A stretch of DNA of 12,069 bases from Euperipatoides rowelli (GCA_003024985.2 PXIH01S0030998.1), one strand, 5' to 3'. Counted from the stretch's first letter, positions 1 through 8,264 are shown. Notes: a model not told the origin generated them from the letters alone. Made by a program: numbers and translations.

Positions 1-331
1 CAGAGTTGCATATGATATACATACAAATCAAAAGATAACATATAAAAAATTGTTTCATTACAAAAACAGTTTATTTTTAGTTCCTGAAAAATTTCATTTT
101 TAGCATTTGTCCTTCTGTATCAAATGATTCAACTTGATTTTCACATTTATTTTCCTTCTTTTATTCCAGACACCATGTAAACATCACTCTATTTTAATAT
201 CTAAGATGATTATGTTTATTCAACACCTATAACCAATTAGTTGTATACAAACTATTAGGAAACTACATATCATGTATTGTTTACTGCTCATTCCACAATA
301 ACTCAGCAATGGATCCAACCGGTTGGTTTTC
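1..331. other. Intron-like flank upstream of the diverged terminal exon
   Basis: AT-rich sequence without a supportable gene. From about 130 it resembles the sequence before the second terminal exon (about 8095-8230), which marks it as intronic DNA of the duplicated module. Nothing else was seen in 1-130. Confidence 0.5.
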
Positions 332-421
332 AATCCCAACAATGTTGGATTTGGATACAATCCTTATAGCCAGTATTCTGAACCTTATGTTGGATACAAG
401 GTCAATAAAACAAAAACATAA
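332..421 (+). pseudogene. Degenerate or diverged copy of the terminal exon of the PYPYP micro-exon gene
   Basis: This stretch reads NPNNVGFGYNPYSQYSEPYV, then GYKVNKTKT and a TAA stop at 419-421. It is codon-aligned with the terminal exon at 8265-8341 (APVNVTYGYNPNKQYAKPSV, then EYKAI and stop). The flanks also match: about 190-300 resembles about 8120-8230, including a shared GTATACAAACTA...AGGAAACTACATA stretch. At the place where the 8265 exon has its CAG acceptor, this copy has TCA, so that splice site is lost. An alternative CAG at 304-306 would start an exon at 307, but it enters in a phase that does not fit the phase-1 micro-exons. A possible donor (AAG|GTCAAT, 398-406) exists if this is an internal exon. 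The likeliest reading is the 3' end of an upstream tandem paralogue, possibly broken. No upstream micro-exon lies within the 331 bases to the left. Confidence 0.45.
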
Positions 422-769
422 TATATTATGCTACCTTATTTAATATATCATCCAAGTTGTTTAGCAATTAATGTTAATAATCTATAAGATAAGTTATTAC
501 ATATATATAATTTCTGAATTTTAATGTTTTATTTATTTATGGAAAATATATAGGTGATCAATATTATTGTCCAAAGACAGCATATTAAAGCTTAATTATC
601 TTAGCATAGCATTAGGTTAAGTTAGTAACTCAATAAACTTGGTGTTAAGCAAAACATGTTCATGGTTCAGAATAACTTGACAGAGATCCATAACTCGTGT
701 TTTGTAGGACTTACATTATTCTAAATGGAAAGATCTTCAGATGTTTCATTTTCCTGCTGTGGATTCATT
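422..769. other. Downstream flank of the first terminal-exon module
   Basis: No gene seen. Bases about 465-590 are paralogous to 8380-8399 followed by 9043-9265: TGTTAATAAT, TTTCTGAATTTTAA and the CCAAAGA.AGCATAT stretch occur in the same order. This copy is continuous where the other carries the hAT-like insertion. Bases 682-763 align without gaps, at roughly three bases in four, to 8866-8950, a segment that lies inside that insertion. Confidence 0.5.
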
Positions 770-1721
770 ACAACATTAGATTCACTGTCATTATCTTCTT
801 ACACTAGTGTGATACTGGATTCCACTGCATCTTACATAAAAAGATCTACCTGGTCATTAACTGTATTAATGTTGTAATTAAGCAACATTGCATATTATGA
901 ACATCTGCGAAAGAAATGCAAAAAATAGCTTGCCTAAAGGCACTTATTGTATATTCACCATAGGGTAAAGTATGGTATTAATCACTTTGGCCATCATACA
1001 TCCATGTGAGATTATACATTTATGTGAAAAAATTGCATCATAAAATAAAAATAGTAAGTTTTCATTTAACCTCTTGTTACCAGTTATAATGTTAGGATTG
1101 TAATAGGTTGTCACCTTGTGTTAATATAAGTGCACAAAATCCATTTAGTACGATGGGATTATAAAGATTAGAAAACCCCATCTATAAATAAAATTGAAGT
1201 CTTTGTCTATCATAGAAGTTCAGCCATTGTGATTTGAAGATTTGGGTCACTTTGTGGCCACAATCTTGTAGCTAGTTAAAAATTTAAACAAAAAAGAGTA
1301 TAAATTTCTATTGGAATTTTATGCTCCCACCATAATCTTATAAACAATTTTGAGAATTCTTTTGATAAGTGTTTCTCTGTATGGAGATGAATTTATGTGG
1401 AAATCTTAATTCCAAAACAGAATGTTTCAATGATTGGAATAATTTGATGAAATTACAGTAAAGTTAAACAATCAAAATCAATCAGTAAAATCATCCATTG
1501 AACATTATACTATTAACTTAAAAACCTTAGTAAAGCTTTAAAGAAAGAATTCCAAATTGCATCTAAGCATATATTTTTAATGAATTATTTTTAAAATATT
1601 GAAGAAGGAATGTTCCATATATAAAATTGGAAAAATATATGCATTTATAATTCTAATTTCAGTGATAAAGATATATTTAATTTTTTAAGAATTTACATGA
1701 TTTATACACACTATTATTACT
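770..1721. repeat. Duplicated intron block A, left part
   Basis: Non-coding and colinear with block B (about 5500-7340). Anchors include CTACTGCATC-like sequence at 820 versus 5510, an identical 21-base stretch at 1067-1087 versus 5777-5797, the GGCCAC.(C/T)TGTGGCCA region near 1245 versus 5962, GTGTTTCTCTGTA at 1369 versus 7029, and TTTCAGTGAT(A/G)AAGATATATTT at 1659 versus 7282. Block A lacks the 895-bp element present in block B. It ends at the insertion site of the 2949-bp transposon and resumes at 4679. It is interpreted as the intron preceding the first visible 36-nt exon. No ORF of interest. Confidence 0.75.
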
Positions 1722-1725
1722 AATT
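1722..1725. repeat. Left 4-bp target-site duplication (AATT)
   Basis: AATT directly precedes the left terminal inverted repeat and is repeated at 4675-4678 directly after the right one. Removing the element and one AATT gives CTAATTTGTTTTT, which aligns base for base with the uninterrupted paralogous site CTATTTTATTTTT near 7341. Confidence 0.85.
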
Positions 1726-1763
1726 GAAGAGGTGATATGCAAACCCAGCTTTATCCACTTTTT
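1726..1763 (+). repeat. Left terminal inverted repeat, 38 bp
   Basis: It begins GAAGAGGTGATATGCAAA and ends with the core CCCAGCTTTATCCACTTTTT. It matches the reverse complement of 4637-4674 except at positions 6 (G versus A) and 11 (T versus G). Confidence 0.93.
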
Positions 1764-1834
1764 TTAAAAAAAAATTAGATAGAAATGCAATGGCACTCTT
1801 CATGTCCTTTACTAACTGCTGAAGAGTCGACATA

Positions 1835-1995
1835 ACAAAATCAGCTATATTTTGTATCTTGTATCATTATTAACATCTACTTGCTTAACAAAATCAGCTA
1901 TATCCATAGCAATGATCCTTTCAAAACCAGCTGTAAATTTTAACTTATCACCACATAGATAAAAATCACGTGTTGTCATTTTAAAAATGGCTGTT
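1835..1995. promoter_or_regulatory. Left subterminal repeat cluster, probable transposase-binding sites
   Basis: Repeats of a CAAAAYCAGCT core that also occurs in the terminal repeats: ACAAAATCAGCTATAT near 1835, ACAAAATCAGCTATATCCA near 1888, TCAAAACCAGCTGTAAA at 1921, and a reverse-strand relative (AAAATGGCTGTTGTG) near 1983. Matching copies sit near the right end. Repeated motifs just inside the ends are typical of transposase-binding arrays. The binding role is inferred. Confidence 0.5.
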
Positions 1996-2075
1996 GTGTG
2001 AACTGTTTATTAATATTGCGTTTTTAGGATTGTGTGATACTTTTATTACATATTTTTAAAAATATTTTGTATAAG

Positions 2076-4192
2076 ATGGAAGAAGAAACAGTACTTTTAA
2101 ATTATGTAAATGTATTGGAAGGAAATAAGGGTTCAAGGAAACGTGATAGCCCTGGAAACAAGCGGACAAATCTAAAAAATAAATGGTAAGAATACAATGT
2201 TTTTAAAATCAAGTAAAGTTTAGAATATTTTCTGCAATTGAATAAAAAAAAAGTTTAAGATTTAGTCACAATAAAATATTTAGATTGTATTTTGGCAATA
2301 AAATATTTAGATTTTTTTTTCTGCAATTGATTTTATTATGTTACGATTCAATTTATGTTTGTAAAATATATACAGTAGGCTATAATATTAATGACATAAG
2401 GTTCCTGTGGAAAAGCCTTTCAATGTTTGAGCTTATACTAACATTTTAATAAGTTCTATATAATATTATTTTATTGTTTCAGGTATCAGGACCCCCATAA
2501 AGAAACGTTTCAATGGATTCCTCAATGTCATCATGGTGAAAATTCAAAGTTTAAATGCATGTCTTTANTGTCCATAGACATTTTGAAGTTTAGGAAAATA
2601 CTTTTTAATCACACGGGGAAAATTGAGCAGGACAAGTTTCTGCTTTTGAATATTCAAGTTGCATTGGCTAAAAGACACAGGGTGGATCCTAATAATATAA
2701 GAGCGTGCAAAAATCAGTGGTGTTCCTATTTCATTCCATCTCAGCACAATAGAAGAATTTGTGTTTCTGTGGATACTTTTCTTGCAGCTGTAACTCCTAT
2801 TAAAAAGAATCGAGTGAAGGGAGTTATTACTCACTTTGTGGCCAGCGATGGACACTTACCGAATTAACAAAGAGGAGGAGACAGAAAGTCACACAAATAT
2901 TTAACGAAGACAGAGAGTGTGCGTAAATTTATAGGTAAACTGTGTGGGAGGGAAAGCACTATGATGCAAATAAAAGTGTTCGAATTTTATTTACCGTCTG
3001 AACTGAAAAGTATTCGCAATCTCTGTAGAATGTATAAAAACACAGTGGCTGCTGATTTACAAGTTAAATACAGATTCTTTTACAATGTGCTTGTGAAATA
3101 CTTTAATATTGGGTTCAGTGGCCCACAAGTAGATGCCTGTACAATGTGCATTCGATTGAAAAACCTTCTTAAGACTGCCACACCACTCCAGACAACTGAA
3201 TTGAAGGCCTTATTAAAAATTCACAGAATACGCAAGAATGCCTTTTTTCATATTTTAAATAGCACATGTAATGATACAACAGGTCCAAGTAGGTCTATTG
3301 CCAAAGGTTGCTATTCAGGAGGCCATCTACTCCAGGCCGCTGGCTCTCTATCATTAATTTCGGGATTTATGTTATGACGAATAAAAAATCTTACAGCTAC
3401 ACATGGATGGATAGTGAAGGAGCTCGGGGTTCTAATGAAATTGCCAGTGCAATGCACCATTTTCTTACTACTCTCTTACCAGATTCACCTAAGGTGCAAC
3501 TAGTAAAGAAATTTAAACTTCTCAGTGATGGGTGTGGAGGGCAAAACAAGAACAACATTGTTTTGGGAATGGTACAAGCCTGGTTTATGAAATTACAACA
3601 GTGTAATATAAATGAAGTTCAGTTAGTTTTCCCAGTGCGAGGTCATAGTTTTTTTACCATGTGATCGGCTATTTGGTCGAATTGCATAAGACCTCAAACC
3701 AAAGGAAACCATTATAGAGGCCAGTGAGTACCACAATGTGTTCAAGATTTATACAGACCAGGTCTTTGTTTATGGTAAGGATTGGAAAATCCAGGATTGG
3801 AAGTCACAAATGGAGAAAGTATATAAAGCTCAACCACAGATACAGGCCTGTAAACACCTTGTAATCACCAAGTGCATCTCCAGTTGAATGACTACATTAA
3901 ACATACAAGGAGAATTGCATTACAACTCTGAAAGCAATGTGGGAGTATCTTTGCTGAAGCGGGGTAGGAAGCATGTTGATGCTGATAGGCTTGAAAAACT
4001 GGCATGTGCTCATCCCTTGGCTCCTGCAAAGCTGAAAGATATTACAAACTTACAAGTAGATGTTATGGGGAAGACTGGAATGAAAATGAAAAGTTGAACA
4101 TGTATAAGCATCTTAAGAGTTCAGATGATGTTCCTGATGAGAGTGATTGCCCAGAAAATTGTAACTGTGCTGAAGAGGATAATCTGGGGTAA
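2076..4192 (+). pseudogene. Transposase-like protein with DGCGGQNKN motif, two exons, inactivated
   Basis: Exon 1 starts at ATG 2076 (MEEETVLLNY...) and ends in TG at 2185. After the intron, exon 2 restores a Trp codon (TG|G) and continues as WYQDPHKETFQWIPQC. Visible parts are a basic N-terminal segment, a Cys-containing region (CHHGENSKFKC), a RGGDRKS block after 2868, an FNIGFSGP...CTMCIRLKN block (about 3105-3165), LPKVAIQEAIYSRPLALYH (3298-3354), GSNEIASA, LLSDGCGGQNKN (about 3520-3555), VFPVRGHSF, CDRLFGRI, and an acidic tail ending at 4192. Uncharacterised insect proteins share this order. The Asp of DGCGG and the residues after GHSF are candidate catalytic acids (inference). Damage: in-frame stops at 2865, 3687 and 3885, and frame changes near 3270, 3355, the seven-T run 3649-3655, and 4055. 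Base 2568 is an N. It is not functional as it stands. Confidence 0.88.
2186..2482 (+). other. Spliceosomal intron of the transposase-like gene (297 bp)
   Basis: The donor is AAATG|GTAAGA and the acceptor TTATTGTTTCAG|GTATCA. Joining 2185 to 2483 keeps one reading frame from the ATG at 2076 into the main coding region and completes a Trp codon. The intron is AT-rich and contains several stops in that frame. Confidence 0.85.
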
Positions 4193-4636
4193 TTATTTAA
4201 CATATTGTGTGCTAATATTAATGGTAAAACCTCTTTATAGAACATTGTTTTCTACACCATCATAATATTTTTTAGTAGGCTATTGGCTATTATTATTATA
4301 AAAATATTAAAAATGAAATTGATTTGAAATTAAACATTGTCTCATTATTATTTTCCAATACTCTACAATTTCAAAATCACTCTGGTGCATATTGTACGTT
4401 TTAAGATTGCAGTCACCATTATGGTTTTAGCAAAACCAGCATTATCCACTTTTGAAAAACAAAACAAGCTATATCCAAAATATTTGCATTTATTATATCA
4501 AAGACTGATGAGCAGCATTTGTGTAACTACCTTCAAATTTAATTACATGTTCCATTAATAATGTCCACATATTTATTTTATCTAAATGTTTTACCTAGTA
4601 TGCCAAAACTTTCAAACTGATTTTGTGAAAAATTTT
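4193..4636. other. 3' non-coding region of the transposon
   Basis: Lies between the stop of the transposase-like gene and the right terminal repeat. Apart from the subterminal motif copies no gene is supported. An open frame at 4337-4558 has low-complexity composition and no recognisable motif. Confidence 0.6.
4426..4480. promoter_or_regulatory. Right subterminal repeat cluster
   Basis: GCAAAACCAGCATTATCCAC (about 4430) and a neighbouring AAACAAGCTATATCCAAAAT copy resemble the core of the terminal repeats. They are in the same orientation as the left terminal repeat rather than inverted. Confidence 0.45.
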
Positions 4637-4674
4637 AAAAAGTGGATAAAGCTGGGTTTGCATCTCACTTCTTC
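4637..4674 (-). repeat. Right terminal inverted repeat, 38 bp
   Basis: Read on the minus strand it begins GAAGAAGTGAGATGCAAA and continues into the same 20-base core as the left repeat. Two mismatches in 38. Confidence 0.93.
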
Positions 4675-4678
4675 AATT
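4675..4678. repeat. Right 4-bp target-site duplication (AATT)
   Basis: Second AATT, directly adjoining the end of the right inverted repeat. Confidence 0.85.
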
Positions 4679-4770
4679 TGTTTTTCTCTTTACGACTGTT
4701 TAACTTCAACACCGTAAAATGGAAAATATATTATTGAAATCCTAAAATAACTTTGAAAATTTTATATAGT
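4679..4770. repeat. Duplicated intron block A, middle part
   Basis: It resumes the homology to block B on the far side of the transposon: TGTTTAACTTCAACACC here versus TGTTTAACTTCAACCCC at about 7361, continuing to AAATTTTATAT at about 7424-7434. Confidence 0.75.
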
Positions 4771-5280
4771 CAATTCCCATGAGGCACCACTAAAAATGGT
4801 GGATACCTGGGTTTTATCTCTGGTAGAAATTTTATCAATTTGGAAATTAAATTAACTTTATTTAATAGTTTCATGTCTAAGTTGTTTGCTGTAAACAAGA
4901 AGAGATTCCAGTTTTCTATGAAGATGAATTTATAACTCAGTTACTTTTTTATGGACATTATTTTCTAAAAGCAAGTTAAAACGTATTACATGTTTTTGTT
5001 GTTATATGTTTTGTTATTAACGTCATTCATTGATTTGTTATAGATGTTTGTTCACGTTCTTTTATTTAATACAGAAACAAGAGCTTTTATTTGTAGTAAC
5101 TGTATTGTCAAATAATAATTATATTAATGTAATAGTGTTTTACAATGGTAATGTCGGTTTTTGTGTGATGGTTTTTGGATGGCTTTGGAACCAAAAATTT
5201 GAATCGACAAATTAGGCTATTTTGCTTTAATTGTCAGAAGTTTGCCGACTTTCAGATAATTTTTTAAAAAATTATATAGT
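4771..5280. mobile_element. Unclassified 510-bp insertion with 9-bp direct repeats
   Basis: TTATATAGT occurs at 4762-4770 and again at 5272-5280. Excising 4771-5280 restores AAATTTTATATAGT followed by the ATCTTCTAGACTAATCA stretch, matching block B (AAATTTTATATTGT, about 7424-7437, then AACTATAAGATTTATTAAA). The end next to the second repeat is A-rich (TAATTTTTTAAAAAA) and no terminal inverted repeats are visible. A 9-bp duplication next to an A-rich end fits a target-primed retroinsertion such as a SINE or truncated LINE in plus orientation. Near its start is a small CACCAC/GGTGG hairpin. An open frame at 5030-5215 has no recognised similarity. Confidence 0.55.
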
Positions 5281-5372
5281 ATCTTCTAGACTAATCATAG
5301 TTAATTAAAAAAAAAAAACACTTTTTACTTCAATTCATTTAAAATTTATTTTGAAATTTCTTAATTTTCTAG
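5281..5372. repeat. Block A, 3' end of the intron with polypyrimidine tract and acceptor
   Basis: ATTCATTTAAAATTTATTTT followed by a T-rich tract ending TTTTCTAG. The matching stretch of block B (about 7480-7516) is nearly identical, including the acceptor. Confidence 0.7.
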
Positions 5373-5408
5373 ATCCAAATGTAGAAAGGCCCTATCCTTA
5401 TCCTCCAG
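5373..5408 (+). CDS. 36-nt phase-1 micro-exon encoding (D)PNVERPYPYPP
   Basis: The exon is flanked by acceptor TTAATTTTCTAG and donor CCAG|GTATGA and is exactly 36 nt. Entered in phase 1, its codons read (G)AT, then PNVERPYPYPP, leaving a single G to complete the next codon. It is the same length and phase as the exon at 7517-7552, and both share an identical 14-base CCCTATCCTTATCC core. Both continue into the same intron start, GTATGATTGTATTTTTACAT. Because 36 is a multiple of three and both ends have the same phase, exons of this type can be added or skipped without breaking the frame. The first base of the Asp codon is assumed to come from the preceding exon, which is not visible. The protein family was not recognised; the Pro/Tyr repeat suggests an extracellular or structural protein, but that is a guess. 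Confidence 0.75.
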
Positions 5409-6096
5409 GTATGATTGTATTTTTACATTATTATTCACGATTTTACTTAATATTCCCAACTATATTTTTTCTAATTATTTATGTTACATACACTACTGTT
5501 ATAATGAATTCTACTGCATCATCCAGAAAAAATCTACTTGATCATTATCTCAATACTATTGTAATTACACATAATTACCTAGTATGAACATCTGTTTGAC
5601 TGTATTTCCTTTGGACATATGCAAATGAAAAACTAGTTTCCCTATAGGCTACTTACTCTATATGCCTCATAGGTTTAAGCATGGTAATAACAACTTTNGG
5701 TCATGGTAGATTCATGTGACATCATACATTTATGAGCATAAATTATATTATAAAATAAAATGAGTAATTTTTCAGTTAACCTCTTGTTACCAGTTACAAT
5801 AATAACATAAATGTAATTTAGCAGCCATCTTGTTTTCATACAAGCGTTCAATACCCTGTTAGCACCATTTAATTCTAAAGTTTAGCAAACCCCCAACCCT
5901 AGAAACAAAATTGAGGTCTTTATGTTTGATATAAGCTCATCTATTGTGATTAGTAGATTAGGGCCACTCTGTGGCCATCATCTTGTTTCTGTTTGCAAAA
6001 TTATAACTTTCACTATGTTTACATGAGGTTGTAAAATAATGTCAATGTCTACTGGACTATTTATACTTGCACAATAATGTAATAAACAAGTGTGTC

Positions 6097-6100
6097 ATCT
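6097..6100. repeat. Left 4-bp target-site duplication (ATCT)
   Basis: ATCT immediately before the AGTTC terminus of the 895-bp element. Repeated at 6996-6999. Confidence 0.75.
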
Positions 6101-6995
6101 AGTTCCAAAACCAGCTAATTGCATTTTTTTTTAAATTTTGGATTAATTTAAAAAAAATGAAGTTTATGTGACACTTTATAAGTTTAAATTATGAATATGT
6201 TTCAAAATAAGCTTTATGCTTCAGTATAATAATTACTGAAATATCAAGTTATTTCCAAAATCAGCCAATTGCAAAAAGTCACTTGTCGTTATTATTCTCG
6301 TTTATTAGTAGAAATATAATTAACATAATAAATACTATATACGTAAATACTATATAAGTATGATATAGTACAAAAAATATAAATACAATTTGATTGTTGA
6401 AGACAAGTTAGTAAATTGCAACTATATATACCAGGTCATAGCCCGAAATATATTGACTTCATTTACATGTTTTTCCAAAAAATAAATGAGTAGATAAAAT
6501 AACCTAAAATTGAAAAGTTAATGTCAGTAGAATACGATAACACCAGAATACTGCATCATAACAGGAAAATAGGATGGTAGAAGAGGAAGGACGATATATA
6601 TAAAAAAAATTGTTTAGTAGTTTAAAAATGTACCCAAAGTTAAATTTTGATTGTTTTTTAAATAAAGTGAATGTTGAAATACAAATGCATTTAAGTAGTA
6701 ATCTTACTCCCAGTTTATAGCCTGTTTTTTTAATAGAAAATGCTAATAATTGGCCCCAGAACCATCTATATTTAAGAGGTCGTTTCTAAAACCAGCCATT
6801 TGGAATTTTGATAATGTAATCACTAGTGCCTGTCACAACTTAAAATATTATTTTTGAGATAATACAACTTGAAAAGGTTAGTAATATTTTCGTGCAAAAA
6901 AGTTTCTTTCTAACTTTTTTTGAAAAGACAATAAACGTTTTTTTTTTTCATTTCTTGAACAATTTTAAAAATGTTAATTGGCTGGTTTTTGAACT
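6101..6995. mobile_element. 895-bp non-autonomous DNA transposon with AGTTC termini
   Basis: The left end AGTTCCAAAACCAGCTAATT and the reverse complement of the right end AGTTCAAAAACCAGCCAATT match at 18 of 20 bases, with weaker similarity further in. Both ends are flanked by ATCT. Block A has no such insert: TCTATTGGAATTTTATGC...ATAAACAA continues directly to GAATTCTTTTGATAAG there. No long open frame lies inside, so it would need a transposase from elsewhere. Internal copies of the terminal motif lie near 6254 (TTCCAAAATCAGCCAATTGC) and 6784 (TCTAAAACCAGCCATTTGG). The CAAAAYCAGC core and the 4-bp duplication are shared with the 2949-bp element, although the outermost bases differ. Confidence 0.8.
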
Positions 6996-6999
6996 ATCT
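6996..6999. repeat. Right 4-bp target-site duplication (ATCT)
   Basis: ATCT immediately after the GAACT end of the 895-bp element. Confidence 0.75.
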
Positions 7000-7516
7000 G
7001 ACGCAATTCTGATATTTCTTTTGATGGGTGTTTCTCTGTAGGGGATAAACTTGGGTAGAAACCTTAACTCCAAACGTGCATTATTCAATGGTTGGAATAT
7101 TTTAAAGAAATTGCAGTAATTATAATTAATAAATCTAAATCAATCAATAACAAATCATTCATAGATTTTGTGTTCATTAACTTATACCTTAGTAAAACTT
7201 TAAATAAAAGATCCCAGAGTCCATCTGAATTGAGGAATGTTTTATATAATTGGGGAAATATATGTATTTCTAATTCTACTTTCAGTGATGAAGATATATT
7301 TTTATTCTTCATTTGTTTCCATGATTAATACATACTATTACTATTTTATTTTTGTCTTTTATGTTTAACTTCAACCCCATAAATTGAAAATAAATTATTC
7401 AATTCATTAAATAACATTTCAAATTTTATATTGTAACTATAAGATTTATTAAACACACAAACACTTTTTTATGAAAATTCATTTAAAATTTATTTTGCAA
7501 TTTTTAAATTTTCTAG

Positions 7517-7552
7517 ATGATGGTGGAAATTTGCCCTATCCTTATCCACAAG
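7517..7552 (+). CDS. 36-nt phase-1 micro-exon encoding (D)DGGNLPYPYPQ
   Basis: Acceptor AAATTTTCTAG and donor ACAAG|GTATGA bound a 36-nt exon. Joined to the 5373-5408 exon, the leftover G plus AT makes an Asp codon, then DGGNLPYPYPQ, leaving a G that combines with CT of the 8265 exon to give Ala. The three exons therefore form one continuous frame, PNVERPYPYPP-D-DGGNLPYPYPQ-A when read in order. The N-terminal half of the repeat has diverged from its sister exon while the PYPYP half is unchanged at the DNA level over 14 bases, which fits constraint on that motif or a recent duplication. Function unknown. Confidence 0.75.
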
Positions 7553-8264
7553 GTATGATTGTATTTTTACATTGTTATTAAATGATTTTAGATAAATTCC
7601 AATGTATAATTTTTCTAATTACTTATGTTGCATATATTATATAAAATTAATATAATATAGGCTTAAGCTTGAATTTAGGGGTGATCCCTGGAAAATTGAT
7701 ATTTTTTTTTTAATTTATATAGCCTAACTAAATTACATCATTGTGCTTTCTTTATACTTTGATGAGCATGTATGCACATAGTTTACCAACACACTTATCT
7801 GAAATATATTTATTGGTGTATATTCCCTTTCTCTACCTTTTATTGGACATTTGTTTTTAAAACTGAATAATTGTGTGATCATATTACACATAATTTAATT
7901 TAAATTCTGTTACCTACATCACTTATAGCACATAATATACAACAATACCTTTAAGTAAATTTGATTTAGATTGATTTTTAGTTAGTTGTACCTAAATTAT
8001 TTCAATCTAATGGCCAAGATTAAATCTGATAATTATTATTTACAAAAATACAACTTAGTTGTAATTTGAATGAGTAGAAATTAATTTATAAATTTAACTT
8101 TTACTTATATGAAGTCTAATTTAATAATTAAGATGACTGTTTATTCAACACCTTGAACTACTTAGGTGTATACAAACTAATAGGAAACTACATAGTATGT
8201 ATTGTGAACAGTTCATATCACAATGTTTGATAATGAACGCCAACCACAGCTAGTCTTTTTGCAG
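7553..8264 (+). other. Last intron of the micro-exon gene (712 bp)
   Basis: It begins GTATGATTGTATTTTTACAT, the same as the preceding intron, and the resemblance fades after about 7650. It ends with a pyrimidine-rich tract and acceptor, TAGTCTTTTTGCAG. From about 8095 onward it resembles the sequence before the diverged terminal exon at 332. No further 36-nt exon was found inside. Confidence 0.6.

Larger units (their letters stand above)
1726..4674 (+). mobile_element. Complete 2.95-kb cut-and-paste DNA transposon with TIRs and a decayed transposase-like gene
   Basis: The element is 2949 bp, bounded by 38-bp terminal inverted repeats (36 of 38 identical) and flanked by AATT duplications. It contains one plus-strand gene with an intron (2076-4192), about 350 bases of 5' non-coding DNA and about 480 bases of 3' non-coding DNA. 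Both ends carry extra copies of a CAAAAYCAGCT-like motif. The paralogous block B has no insertion at the matching place, so the ends are fixed by an empty-site comparison as well as by symmetry. The 4-bp duplication and the transposase-like protein with DGCGGQNKN recall Sola-type transposons, known for 4-bp duplications and DDD transposases. That superfamily assignment is tentative. Confidence 0.92.
5409..7516 (+). repeat. Duplicated intron block B (intron between the two micro-exons)
   Basis: This 2108-bp intron starts GTATGATTG and ends TTTTCTAG. It is colinear with block A and also, over its first 100 or so bases, with the start of the next intron (7553-7660). Removing the 895-bp element and one copy of its duplication leaves about 1.2 kb. 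No gene is supported in it; overlapping open frames near 7085-7328 on both strands are AT-rich chance frames within the block A/B homology. Base 5698 is an N. Confidence 0.75.

Noticed and set aside
690-735. Possible relic of an earlier micro-exon (GTAGGACTTACATTATTC resembles the intron start after the known exons)
   Set aside because: No PYPYP-coding core, no convincing acceptor, and the similarity is short. It also aligns with 8874-8920, so another explanation is available.
2565-2855. 96-codon open frame on the minus strand
   Set aside because: It is the antisense shadow of the second exon of the transposase-like gene.
4063-4245. 60-codon open frame on the minus strand
   Set aside because: Antisense shadow of the 3' end of the transposase-like gene and its downstream flank.
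4337-4558. 73-codon open frame in the 3' region of the transposon
   Set aside because: No recognisable motif, AT-driven composition, and it lies across the subterminal repeat cluster. Probably chance.
5030-5215. 61-codon hydrophobic open frame inside the 510-bp insertion
   Set aside because: The apparent membrane-like composition comes from T-rich DNA (Phe, Leu, Val, Ile codons). No start context or homologue was recognised.
5351-5587. Single 78-codon open frame spanning the first micro-exon
   Set aside because: The frame contains the PYPYP segment but runs into it through a splice acceptor and out through a splice donor. The paralogous copy at 7517 has the same exon limits but different flanking codons, so only the 36 nt is treated as coding.
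7085-7328. Overlapping open frames of 75 and 78 codons on opposite strands
   Set aside because: They lie in the middle of duplicated intron block B, are of low complexity, and the matching part of block A does not keep either frame open.
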